DNA from: Pseudoips prasinana
Lineage: Eukaryota > Arthropoda > Insecta > Lepidoptera > Nolidae
Assembly: GCA_951640165.1 (NCBI GenBank)
Contig: OX621240.1
Location: forward strand, 12,102,713-12,166,712
Direction of reading: 5' to 3'
Length of the DNA: 64,000 bases
Shown here: positions 54,560 through 64,000 of the stretch, in pieces
Layout: each line of letters starts with the position of its first letter
How positions within the stretch are numbered: position 1 is the first letter of the stretch
The notes under the pieces: generated by a model
Seen by the model: the letters and a program-made list of their open reading frames with translations, nothing else
What the model was told of the DNA's origin: nothing
Databases searched by the model: none
Made by a program: the position numbers and the translations under genes

Positions 54560-54825
54560 AGCCGGCGACGGACTTTCAACCAGAATTATTGACACGATTT
54601 TGATAAAATGCTACTACGCCGTGATTTCTTCATACTTGTTATGAATTATAATATTATGTAATTATAATATAATATTATGTCAGTAGGTCCAACAAAAGTC
54701 ACGCAAATTCAAATTCACGTGTTCACATGTAATGTAATTTAATAACTATTTCCCTTTAGTACTATACTCGTATGTAATATAAGTGAGGCGGATTTGTATT
54801 TGTAAATAGTATAATATTTAAATAA
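54560..54825. other. unannotated AT-rich stretch
   Basis: No gene or repeat recognised. Confidence 0.35.
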
Positions 54826-54829
54826 TAAT

Positions 54830-55078
54830 AATATCCTGCGACATTATTCACAGACGGCAGATCCCAAACTAAGCACAGCCTGTACTATTGAACCCAGATA
54901 ACTGATTTACTATATATACTGCTTTTTCTTTTGTACATACATAATTATATAGATAATTACACCCAGACGCAGGAAACAGATATGTTCTTGCCTGTCTTCT
55001 ATCTGTCCTGGTTGGGGATCGAACCCACGACTAGCGGCGTGAAATGCAAGTTTCTACCAACCACGCCAACGGACCCGT
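54830..55078 (-). mobile_element. SINE family B
   Basis: Minus strand: CCGTTGGCGTGGTTGGTAGA, CGTGGGTTCGATCCCCAACC, AACATATCTGTTTCCTGCGT and a GTCGCAGGATATTATT end. Both head boxes are good. Confidence 0.85.
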
Positions 55079-55079
55079 C

Positions 55080-56280
55080 ATACATCCCGTTTAATGCACA
55101 TATATATAGGTTATAATAAGTTAGTTATTGTTATAATAACCTATTTTTCATTCAAAATCCGCAATACCGTTAGCAAATTGCATCTACTTATTTAAAACAG
55201 GCTACAGGTAGATAAGTCATGTTAGACTATTTAAAAGAAAAACACTCTTGGCCGTGTTTCAATTTCCACGTAATCAAATAGCTGGTAATACCTGAACATA
55301 GAATCGTATGTCAGAACATTATATTATGGTAAAGACGTATGTGTAAATTTAGATGAGCATGGACTGTAATATGACTTATTTTTAAAAACATCCCTCCATA
55401 TTAAATGTCCATTGTTTCCGTTCCTGACACAGTCACGGCATGAAAAGGGCTAAATTCGTGGTTGTCACGTTTTTAATTAATATACGAGTAGGCGAGGCCA
55501 TAGTATCACGCACGACCTCTTTTGTCCCGCGCTTATGTGAAATTCATCAATTAACGTTGCTTTAGTGCTCCGGGCACTTACATTTACATTTTCATCAATG
55601 TAAGCTAAAATAACAAGAAATTGTAGACTCGAATGTACTATATTCCGTATTATAGTTAGTTAACTCAGTTGGGTTAGATGGTATTAAGAGTAATCGCACG
55701 CGTGAAATGCAATTTTGGCGGAAGATACACTTGTGTGGGATAAAATGAGGGTAAATGCGTGTATTATGGAATTGCTTCCATGTCACTAATGAATGTTTTG
55801 GCTTCGTTATGAGCTGAATGGTAATTAATGATCTGAAGTAATGGATGTTAGTTACGCTGTTAGGTTGGTTAATGTTGAATATTGAATACAGCGCTTCAGA
55901 TCAATTAATCAACTGAGAAGATATTTTATTTGTAATGGCCCAGTTTATATGGATTTTAGAGTTTAATATCTTTAGCGTTAATAATGAATGTAGCCATTAG
56001 ATATCATTATTTTAATATCAATATTTAATTTATCATTTGCGTGATAAATCTTCAAATAAATTTTAGTTAACAATTATATTTTAACAGACAGAATTGCAAA
56101 TTATTTGGCTTTCATTTTATGAAATTGATTAAATAATAAAAATATTAGTTATTTTCAAATTTTGCATTAAGAACCTAGTTACTACTTCAATTCGATTTAT
56201 ATTTACCTTAAGCTTCTTTGGTAAATCTTCTTCTATGGATTCAATGGAAGTGATAATTCTTATTTTTTCTTTTAAGAAAA
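55080..56280. other. unannotated stretch
   Basis: About 1.2 kb with no recognisable gene or repeat. Confidence 0.4.
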
Positions 56281-56283
56281 GAT

Positions 56284-56473
56284 CACGCCCGCATTATTGA
56301 AATTAATCGCTGTGTCGCGGGGTACTTTACTAACATATAATCAATAGATACAATTTACATCCAGACTCAGAACAACTATTTATGGGTCACACGAATAGTT
56401 GTCCGGCACGGGACTCGAACCCGCGGCACGAAGCGGCGAGGCGACTGTTTGAGCCGCTGCGCCACTCGTGCAG
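56284..56473 (-). mobile_element. SINE family C, full-length-like
   Basis: Minus strand: CACGAGTGGCGCAGCGGCTC (A box), GCGGGTTCGAGTCCCGTGC (B box), TAAAGTACCCCGCGACACAG and an AATAATGCGGGCGTG end. The best SINE-C copy. Confidence 0.88.
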
Positions 56474-56474
56474 T

Positions 56475-57215
56475 CGTAAATTTCATTTAATTTCAATGGA
56501 TTGGAATTTGAGCCAAAGGAACAATACCATCTTATAAGAAAGTATCAGGTGAATATTGTGTTTCATGTATTTGTGTGCTTTACGTAAAATTACTTGCTAA
56601 CCTTACCTTCAATAAAAATTATGATATATTAGAGGTATATAAATGCACAACTGCTTGGTTTCCATGTTTTAAATAATAAACAAACATAAAAGTCGAGTCC
56701 ACTTCTAAAAACACTTGATAATACAATTACGTAAGCTCTATAAATAATATTCTAACACCAGCTTCTGGGGTTCGTTCTTTTTCATAACTGATATTGATCA
56801 AAAGGTAATAAACCAAATTTAACTAAATTCAGTATCGGCTTTGTACGATTGAGACTGTTCATAATTCTTATACTTATTTATTCAAGAAAATATCTGCTTT
56901 TTGTTGTAGTACACTGGCACTTGACTAATGACTATGATTAGCAAACAAAATTTTCCTTGAAAGAAAAAACTCAAGACAAACTCTTTATTCATGTTGATTT
57001 AGTTTTGTTTCATAAAAACATATTTCTATAATAACTATTTAATAATAACGAAGAAAAAATGCACAATTGACTGTTGAAGACTGTTTATATGAACAGAATG
57101 TTTTATGAGAAAAGCGAGAGGAGAAACTTTTTAGAAAAAGAGTCTAATATATAGTGTGTAATGTTGTGTTTATGTAATTACATTACATTACACTAAGTGT
57201 ACGTGTATAGAGTCA
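56475..57215. other. unannotated AT-rich stretch
   Basis: No gene or recognised repeat. Confidence 0.4.
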
Positions 57216-57219
57216 CCTG

Positions 57220-57340
57220 TGTACCGGCTGCCGTCTGACTTCGGTCTCCAACTCACATGCCAAGTGCGGTGACTACGAAAATTTCTCCAACGGCATCGTT
57301 ATGGAAACCTTTGAAGGCTTCAACAGTGGGCGACTTTAGG
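57220..57340 (+). repeat. dispersed repeat R2
   Basis: CATGCCAAGTGCGGTGACTA, CGTTATGGAAACCTTTGAAG and CAACAGTGGGCGACTTTAGG, directly followed by repeat R1. Confidence 0.6.
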
Positions 57341-57344
57341 TACG

Positions 57345-57545
57345 TCCACTACTGGACAAAAGCCTCCCTAAAAATGGCGGATATGCCATAATCACCACGC
57401 TTGGAAGACGGGTTGGCGATCGCAGTTTGATGGTCATAGTTCACAGAAAAACGCTGCTACCCGTTCTCTGGTAGGTATTCCCTCAGTCGATTTCTACGCC
57501 CCCCATGGGATGTGACGGGGTGATAATATTTTATGCAGTCACCAC
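57345..57545 (+). repeat. dispersed repeat R1
   Basis: TCCACTACTGGACAAAAGCC, GGTTGGCGATCGCAGTTTGA, CTACCCGTTCTCTGGTAGGT and CCCCCATGGGATGTGACGGG. Confidence 0.6.
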
Positions 57546-57594
57546 ACAGCAAATGCATCATACACCATGCAGCCTATCTGGTGTATACCAGGTA

Positions 57595-57745
57595 GTCTGG
57601 CTGCGGCGCCACCTGTGTACTAGGTACCAGGTTGCAAACTGGCATTCCTAGCGCGATGAATACGGACACCCCTCTACATAGTAACGTCATAAAACCTTTT
57701 GGGGAGGTCTCTCCAGGAGAAGACAATATCAGGCTGATGATGAAT
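57595..57745 (+). repeat. dispersed repeat R2, second copy
   Basis: GCGCCACCTGTGTACTAGGT, TTGCAAACTGGCATTCCTAG and GAAGACAATATCAGGCTGAT. The order R2-R1-R2 may reflect one retroposon family with internal rearrangement. Confidence 0.5.
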
Positions 57746-58205
57746 GAAAACGAACTGTTGTAGATGGAGGAACGAAAATAATATCTAATAACACACAATT
57801 TATGAGGTAGAAAAAACAAGACGCATCATAATAACATAAATAAAAAATAAAAACTTTGACTGCGACTCCTATGATATATTTTTGATAGAGATAATAATTA
57901 TAAGGTTACGAAAAATTAATTAGTAAAGATTTGCCTTTTTAGTATAACTAGATTCTGATACAAAATTTCACAGAAAATCTTAATGAGTACACGCAAAAGG
58001 TCCGTCAATCATTCACTGATTAAACAGGATATCTCTTAAATCTTCTTCAAAACTATAAAAGTAATATTTTGTAGGTTTCTTTAAACGTTGGTATTAATGA
58101 ATTTCGCGATAGGATTGAATTATGACGGTCTATCACTAGTGACATGAAGATGTTCTGCTAAAAAACTATTCTGGTGTTATTCTAAGAACGTTAATAATTA
58201 GTAAG
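57746..58205. other. unannotated stretch
   Basis: No gene or recognised repeat. Confidence 0.4.
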
Positions 58206-58207
58206 AA

Positions 58208-58300
58208 TCTATACTAATATTCTAATTCGAATAGGTGTCTCTCTTTTTTTGTCTCTTCTTTGCGTCTACTTGCAAACCGACCTGCCGATCTGAAAATTAA
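58208..58300 (+). mobile_element. Helitron-like 5' end fragment
   Basis: A^TCTATACTAATATTCTAATTC followed by CTTTGCGTCTACTTGC-like text. No matching CTAG end was found downstream. Confidence 0.45.
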
Positions 58301-58412
58301 GAACAAAACTGAAAGCTGGAACTTTTTTCTACAAATTATATCGGAATATGATCAATCTTAGTATCCCTAAGGTTGACCAGTTGATCATAATTCCGAACTG
58401 AACAATTTTCTT

Positions 58413-58554
58413 GTACAGACGCCAGCACATCGAAGCTCTCCCAATCTGTCAAATTTCCCCAATTGAAAGTGAACCTTATGCTTATGTGATAAAGTTGAAA
58501 ATCTAAAAAAGAAATTCGACAGATTAGGGTAGCTGGATGTGCTGGCGTTTGTAC
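58413..58554 (+). mobile_element. GTAC-MITE copy 8, 142 bp
   Basis: Ends GTACAGACGCCAGCACATCG and GATGTGCTGGCGTTTGTAC, plus orientation. Flanks tctt / ttct. Confidence 0.88.
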
Positions 58555-58714
58555 TTCTTATTTCGGTTCTCTCAAGTCATTGGTTTTCCAGTAGAAAATA
58601 CTATGCGAACAAACAGTGGTCGCAAGCTACTACAAAAAAATGAAAATAAGTCTTAATTTATAATACTCCGAGAAACCAGTAAAGTAATATCATTACAACT
58701 CTATCGGGTAGTCA

Positions 58715-58880
58715 GGTAGGTCCACTGCTGGACAAAATCCTCCCCAAATAATGGGGAATATGCCGTAATCGTCACGCTTGGCAGACTAGTTGGCGATCGC
58801 AGTTGGCCAGCCCGTACTCTGATAGGTATTCTCCCGGACTACGTCCTCCCCTCCCCCGGGGATGAGATGGGGTAATGATA
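58715..58880 (+). repeat. dispersed repeat R1
   Basis: GGTCCACTGCTGGACAAAAT, ACTAGTTGGCGATCGCAGTT and CCCCGGGGATGAGATGGGGT. An internal part (TGATGGTCATAGTTCACAG..) is deleted compared with 57345. Confidence 0.6.
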
Positions 58881-58924
58881 TTCTATGCCACACAGCTTTA
58901 TCCTGTATTTACTCCAAATTCTCA

Positions 58925-59112
58925 AAGTTCTTGAGTGACGACCACAAACCCGAAGACGCAGCGTGGCCAGGCCCCCTACAAGATGAAACGGATGATCTTG
59001 TGAGGGTTGCTGAAAGTCGTTTGATGCAGGTAGCCAAAGACGGGTAATTGTGGAGATCTTTGGGGGAGGCCTTTGCCCAGCTCTGGACGTCTTTCAGCTA
59101 ATATGATGATAA
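58925..59112 (+). pseudogene. LINE C-terminal/3' end remnant
   Basis: GACGACCACAAACCCGAAGA, GCCCCCTACAAGATGAAACG, GATCTTGTGAGGGTTGCTGA and TGGAGATCTTTGGGGGAGGC read as WQ/RPPTRWxDDLVRVA-like, RLMQVAKDG then WRSLGEAFAQ. Broken by frameshift and stop. Same family as 16496 (-). Confidence 0.75.
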
Positions 59113-59284
59113 CTCAATAACGCGATAAATGATAGTACAACTATGTTGTCGTCCATGCATGCAAATTGAAAGGTAAGGCATTGGAAGGAGTGCTGGTAAT
59201 GTCTCTATCTATTTAAAATGCTATAGTCAGATAAACGCAAAATATATTACAATACTTTATACGGCTTGAAACTTTGATAAAAAA

Positions 59285-59390
59285 ACATCTATATCATCAT
59301 ATCATCCACTGCTGGACAAATGCTTTCCCAAGAATCTTCACAACTACCGGACTAGCGCTGCATCAAGCGGCATCCTGCAACCATTGTAAA
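59285..59390 (-). pseudogene. LINE 3' end remnant, diverged
   Basis: CATATCATCCACTGCTGGAC, AAATGCTTTCCCAAGAATCT and TTCACAACTACCGGACTAGC parallel the minus-strand remnant at 16496. Head-to-head with the 58925 copy at about 170 bp distance. Confidence 0.6.
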
Positions 59391-59730
59391 AATTATCGAT
59401 CTATAAAAAATCAGCAGGACAGGAAAATAAGAGAGAAAGTTAAGTCGGGGCTGACCAAAGATTACAATAAAGATCAAATCAAGGGGAAAGTGCAAGTTGG
59501 GTCGAATCAATGCGACTCCATGCGATTTCCAAAGAGATGAAGGAATAGAAAAGCTCCACTGACAAGATATTGGTATTCAAATCATTGTTACATATTTTGT
59601 ATCAGTTACATTAACATTTATCAGCTCAAAAATAAACAACAAAGATGTTACGTTTCAGCGTAGAAAGGTTCTAACAAAGAAACAGACTTAAATGAATCAT
59701 TCTGTTGGTGATGAATTCGAAGAACATACC
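59391..59730. other. unannotated stretch
   Basis: No gene; the Lys-rich open frame to 59540 has no domain I know. Confidence 0.35.
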
Positions 59731-59734
59731 AGGT

Positions 59735-59773
59735 AAAACATTTCTCAAGCATTGGTTGCCTGAGAAATGTTTT
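59735..59773. repeat. hairpin, 13-bp arms
   Basis: AAAACATTTCTCA pairs exactly with TGAGAAATGTTTT around AGCATTGGTTGCC. Confidence 0.75.
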
Positions 59774-59964
59774 ATAATCCTGTTTGTCTTAAGAAATAAT
59801 TAAATATATTTTTGGAATCGGCATTATTTAGGCTTTATTTGAGGCGGTAGTTTGTTGCCATTTTAATAAACCTTTATTTTGTATTTTCAAAATAATTTAT
59901 AGATTTGAAGCCACGTGTAGCGATTTGTTTAAGGCACTCGTTTCGCCTCTATTTTAAGACCCTC

Positions 59965-60055
59965 ACCCGATCCTCAATAACCACAACTATTTGTGGGACC
60001 CTTAAATGGTTGTTCCGAGCCTGAATGTGCTTTGTGTACATTAATTACAATTAGT
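59965..60055 (+). mobile_element. SINE family C-like fragment
   Basis: ACAACTATTTGTGGGACCC, TAAATGGTTGTTCCGAGCCT and GAATGTGCTTTGTGTACA resemble the SINE-C body. Head decayed. Confidence 0.45.
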
Positions 60056-60119
60056 GCTCATGGTAGTACTAACGGTTCCATAAGTGATCGGCAAGGTAAA
60101 CCAGGTGCTTAGAAATTAA

Positions 60120-60182
60120 ACCACTTTAACGGTCTTACCTAGATACCCGGTCAGTCCATAGATGGGTAACCGTTAAAGTGGT
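60120..60182. repeat. hairpin, 14-bp arms
   Basis: ACCACTTTAACGGT pairs exactly with ACCGTTAAAGTGGT around a 35-bp loop. The outer left part AGGTGCTTAGAAATTAA is a reverse copy of the LINE 3' UTR start. Confidence 0.8.
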
Positions 60183-60192
60183 CGAACTTCTG

Positions 60193-60310
60193 AGCATGTC
60201 CGTGCTTCGAAAGGGTTCGTCAAGTTGTCAGTCCCAATTGTTGTCATTAGAAAACATTTGATAAAACAGTCAGAGGCTTAAAGGATTCTGTTACCACGGT
60301 AACCACTGCC
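60193..60310 (+). mobile_element. LINE 3' UTR fragment (family of 47464)
   Basis: GAGCATGTCCGTGCTTCGAA, AAGTTGTCAGTCCCAATTGT and TGTCATTAGAAAACATTTGA match 47780-47880, ending in a diverged TGTTACCACGGTAACCACTG. Confidence 0.65.
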
Positions 60311-60403
60311 CATATCATAAAGGAAAGATTAAAGTCCTCTCAGTCATAAAATTGAAAAAGATTCAAAATCTTCACATGCAATAATGCCTTCCTGGTCGAA
60401 TTT

Positions 60404-60703
60404 CGGCCATGGCGGTTAGTCTCAATGGTGACTAGCCAAGTGTGCGCGTAAACACGCAAACATAGCAGCACTTTCTATTCCAACACTCTCATGATCCGAT
60501 GAGACCGGAAAGAGGTCAGGTTCAGGATCGATGGCTGGTTGTGTGTTTCACAAATGGGGCGTAATACCGGCAACTCCCAGACTTCGCGTTGATACTGAGA
60601 AATTTTGTTAGCAGAAAAATATCCAAATCCCCTTTTTGCTAGGCTCAGTATTTGAACCCTCATTCATATTTGAATAACTAACGCTAGACCAATGAGGTAG
60701 TCA
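60404..60703 (-). mobile_element. SINE family D with tRNA-like head
   Basis: Minus strand: TTGGTCTAGCGTTAGT (A-box-like), GAGGGTTCAAATACTGAGC (B-box-like), CCTGACCTCTTTCCGGTCTC, ATCGGATCATGAGAGTGTTG and a ..ACCGCCATGGCCGAAATTCG end. Confirms that family D has a Pol III-type head. Confidence 0.75.
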
Positions 60704-60704
60704 A

Positions 60705-61825
60705 CGAAATGTATGTATAATTATGTATCTATTAAACTGAAGATAGTCTTCTCACATATTCAACGACTATTAGTTACAGGTAAATATTAATTTAGTCTAA
60801 TGTGATGCCAGCTAAACCTTATTCAAACGTAGCTATTATTCATTTGTATGTGGCAGCCCTTCCGCATTACATATTCAGGATTAGATCTCCACAAAGGTCC
60901 AAATATTTGGCCAGTCTACCAACAGGTATTTGTTCTATGTATTGATGTTTGTGTATGTGGACTGTTTGATCAACGAAACTTAACTTGCATGTAGAACAAC
61001 ACTGCAGTACAATATTAGCCTTTAGAAATGTATTAGCAAGTTAAATTGTGTTTTGGCGTGCAATTAAAATATTTTACTTTGCTTACGAAAGAATGTTGGT
61101 TTACGTTGCTTTTTGGGTATGAGTGTTTAGTTTAGTTTATTGCTCAGATGAGCAATTCCATTATTGGGTCTTAAATGTAATTGCAATAGTGGCATTTATT
61201 TGTGTTAGGTTACATTGTAAATTTACTTGTGAAATGGACTTATTTCACTTTTATTGGGTAATAAGCTGAGTCGTTTAAGTGTAGTTTATAGTGTGGACAC
61301 ATTAGATCAACATTAGATGAACTTAAATATTTACACAATCCGTTATACATTACCTTAACGTAAAAAGGCGCTTTTAGTTATAATTCAAAAATTAATCATA
61401 AACTTCTTAAAAATCAACAAACATTTTGAAGATGTGAGATCTTTTACTCATATTTTCATTTAGAAACGTAATATTTATAACAAAATTAGTTGTTTATAAC
61501 CTAATTGAGCCTAATTATCATGACAATAAGTAACAAACAACTCTGTTGGTGACATTCAGGACACAGGACTGACTGATGTTCGCTACTAACTAATGCACCT
61601 CATAAATATATTTGCTGTTTTGTTTGCGCGTGCTGCGGTCGCGAGCCCTGATACAAAAAGAATACCGACCAACTCCTTCCTGAATAGATATATTATTTTG
61701 CCGAATTTGTTCTATCAATCCCAGAAGTAGTCTGCCTTTTAGTTTTACACTTCTGGGGATTATTTGTTGGGATATAAAGCTTAATAGAAGGTAGCAAGAT
61801 TGAATACGACATTTTATTTTTAAAG
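60705..61825. other. unannotated stretch
   Basis: About 1.1 kb of AT-rich DNA with no recognisable gene or repeat. Confidence 0.4.
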
Positions 61826-62002
61826 ACGACGGCCGCATTATTGAATCTTATCCCTGTAAAACATATAATAGACAAACACTACTTACATCCAGACTCAGAA
61901 CGACTATTCATGGGTCTCACAAATAGTTGTCCGTCGCGGGGCTCGAACCCACGACACGAAGCGGCGAGGCGACTGACTTAGCCACTGCGCCACAAGGGCA
62001 CT
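61826..62002 (-). mobile_element. SINE family C
   Basis: Minus strand: TTGTGGCGCAGTGGCTAAGT, GTGGGTTCGAGCCCCGCGAC, TTGTGAGACCCATGAATAGT and a TAATGCGGCCGTCG end. Confidence 0.85.
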
Positions 62003-62019
62003 TCTTGTAGGTATTGACG

Positions 62020-62054
62020 ACTTTATTTGAGGGTAATAACCCTCAAAATAAAGT
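62020..62054. repeat. hairpin next to SINE-C
   Basis: ACTTTATTTGAGGGT pairs with ACCCTCAAAATAAAGT around AATA, with a one-base bulge. It starts 18 bp from the SINE head. Confidence 0.7.
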
Positions 62055-63420
62055 TCCCGTCTAATATATGCCAAAACCGTTTATAATACCCGTCATGTTT
62101 ACAAAATTGTTAAACAGTGTGAGATGTCATCGGCGACTGTTGCGAATAACGTTGTATTGTCTACACATCTTGATCCATCTCATAATGGTGAGGAGATAAT
62201 TAATACTTATGTAATTTGTGTAACATCGATTTGTTTCTTAAGCATTTTAATAGTCATATCATGTCAAAGTCATATTATAGTCAACATTGATTTGTAATAT
62301 TTAACATAGATCATTTCTATTTTTCAAATTATATTCGCACCCTTATCCCCGTACTTAAATTCAAAACAACTGTTTCTGACGAACTTATAGTTAAAGTTAA
62401 TCGTGTATAAATATTGGCATATAACTTTAAAACAATTACTGAATAACTGAATAATTCCAATTAACGAGTTAAAACAACCAAAACCAGTTCATGGTACAAT
62501 AGAACAATATCAACAAAACCAATTGGCGATTTGTTTGCCTCCAACAAAGGAGGTGGATTTATTCCAAGCATTTCAATTTCCAACAGACGCTTCAAATACA
62601 TCCAGAACATTAAGAACGAACAATTCTAATGCCATCTAATGACCAATTCAGGAACGAAACAAAACATTTTGGCAGCGAAATACTTGTGTATTAAACAAAG
62701 GCCCCACGTTGAGCCATTCATTTACAATCACGTAAGGAACCAACAAAATATTTTATTATAAAGTCACTAGTTTCCAAGCCCAGTTTCGTACGTATCAAAA
62801 ATCCTGTTGCCAAAAACCGATATATTTTTCGGCTTGATTACTCCTGTTATAATATGATACTTTATACTTTGATTTACCGACGCAACGTTCCAAATTTCTG
62901 AAAAAACTTACAAACAAATACAGTTTTGAAATTATGATATCCTAATATCCGTATGAAGTGTCTGACAAGATGGACAAACGTTGCTGACGTTTGATGAATA
63001 CTGTTAATATTGTGTGGTGATGAATTTTCTCAAATTCCCAATTTCATTCTGTGGAGGGCGTGTCGTCCCGAAGATATCTAGCGAAAAACGGGAAGAAGCG
63101 TCTCTCTGAGAACTGCCACCATCATACCGCCGCATAACATCAACCCGTTCGCCAAGCGTGGTGCTTAATACATATATATCTCCAAGATCGTGGACGTCAA
63201 TTCGGCTTAAAAATTATTAATGTAGTGATATACTAAAGGTGCTCAATGTGTACATTCATCTCAGCCACTTGAAATGCTACTAACATCGACCAGCTGTTGC
63301 ACTATGTATGAAAAAGTAAAAAAAACTGAATGTATAAGATATTCTGTCCACCAAATCACTTAATCGACTAGTAAACATACTTGTACGGTCGTTATAAAAA
63401 GTCTTCGGTGATGTAAGGCT
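62055..63420. other. unannotated stretch
   Basis: No gene. The GC-richer patch at 63050-63180 (GGGCGTGTCGTCCCGAAGAT) may be decayed element coding sequence, which I cannot assign. Confidence 0.35.
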
Positions 63421-63421
63421 G

Positions 63422-63600
63422 TATTTATTTATTTAAAAATTTCTTGCACAAAGGTGAATTTAATGCTAAGGGCTATGGTAGGTGCACTAAAGTATATATT
63501 GTAGGTGAGAAGATATGTAAGCTGGATAAATTATACAGGTACATTGATTATTTATACATAGGTACCATATACGTTTTATAAATTATTCAACTGTAATAAT
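63422..63600 (-). mobile_element. probable LINE 3' tail (antisense)
   Basis: TATTTATTTATTTAAAAATT and TCTTGCACAAAGGTGAATTT, read in reverse, give a TTGTGCAAGAAATTTTTAAA end with a TAAATAAATA tail. Similar in type to the 562 fragment. Confidence 0.5.
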
Positions 63601-64000
63601 GTACTAACATTTTACAAATAGATGTATACGATTTTTTTTTTCAAATGAGTATTCTTTTTTTGCCATCCCGATTACTGGAGTGTAGAGTGAATCAAATGAG
63701 AATGATGAGAGGGGCACTAAAGAAGACGGTTATGAGAAGAACAAAAATATTTTCTGAGACTGCTATGGAGATAGTGAAATTGTGAAGAAGAAAGGAGAGA
63801 AGGGAAGGGAGAATCAAGGAAAAGAGTAGTTAATGCTTTTAGAGTTCTACGCTGCTGAATAGGCAACCAATCAATTAGACACGTGGTCGTATTTTCGTAG
63901 ATTTAAAATGAATCGAATGCAGTTATTTAAAAGTGGGTCAAGATTGTTAAGGTTATCCACATTCAGTTCAAATATCATCATCCACGGCGGCGCTGGTAGG
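63601..64000. other. unannotated window end
   Basis: Purine-rich (GAGAGGGGCAC.., GAAGAAAGGAGAGAAGGGAA) at 63690-63830; no gene or repeat recognised. Confidence 0.4.

Noticed and set aside
1..64000. CRISPR array, phage or bacterial gene cluster
   Set aside because: No regularly spaced repeats of 25-40 bp and no bacterial-type gene packing; the content is that of an insect nuclear genome.

Overview
The window looks like AT-rich nuclear DNA from a lepidopteran (moth or butterfly). This rests on the repeat content. There are many copies of short Helitron-like elements that start TC, end CTAG and sit between an A and a T. There are at least four tRNA-headed SINE families and several LINE tails and reverse-transcriptase fragments of types I recognise from Lepidoptera. 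No database search was possible, so family names are kept general.

I found no host gene: no multi-exon coding structure, no intact tRNA or rRNA gene and no CRISPR. Almost all long ORFs are explained by mobile elements. The coding content is as follows. (1) 937-1480 is a decayed LINE reverse-transcriptase remnant. (2) 3017-4300 is an intact 427-codon ORF that resembles an ORF1-like protein of a retroelement, with an N-terminal Cys pair, a disordered GC-rich middle and an RRM-like C-terminus. (3) 11.2-15.8 kb is a nearly complete non-LTR retrotransposon with ORF1 and an ORF2 (AP endonuclease plus reverse transcriptase) broken by two frameshifts and one stop. (4) Short C-terminal reverse-transcriptase remnants lie near 16.6, 22.7, 30.3, 38.0, 44.2, 45.8, 47.6, 50.5 and 59.0 kb.

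Non-autonomous elements by region: 4.4-9.3 kb holds Helitron-like elements, SINEs and palindromic MITEs; 15.9-21 kb holds a MITE, SINEs and a tandem pair of Helitron-like elements; 24-31.5 kb holds SINEs, LINE tails, a segmental duplication and MITEs; 33-42.9 kb holds LINE tails, SINEs, a 220-bp tandem duplication and fold-backs; 48-51.8 kb holds a GC-rich terminal-inverted-repeat element and a hairpin-bearing SINE; 52-54.6 kb is a dense patch of three Helitron-like elements, two GTAC-ended MITEs and a SINE interrupted by a palindrome; 56-63.6 kb holds SINEs, LINE tails and one more MITE. One 140-bp palindromic MITE family (ends GTACAGACGCC / GGCGTCTGTAC) occurs eight times.

Nothing here works as an operon or pathway. 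The likely picture is a dependence network: LINE ORF products mobilise LINEs and tRNA-headed SINEs, while Helitron-like elements and MITEs depend on enzymes encoded elsewhere. The most notable structures are local rearrangements: SINEs with internal inverted copies of themselves, duplicated flank-plus-element blocks, Helitron-like elements sharing one 3' end but having different 5' ends, and many near-perfect hairpins.
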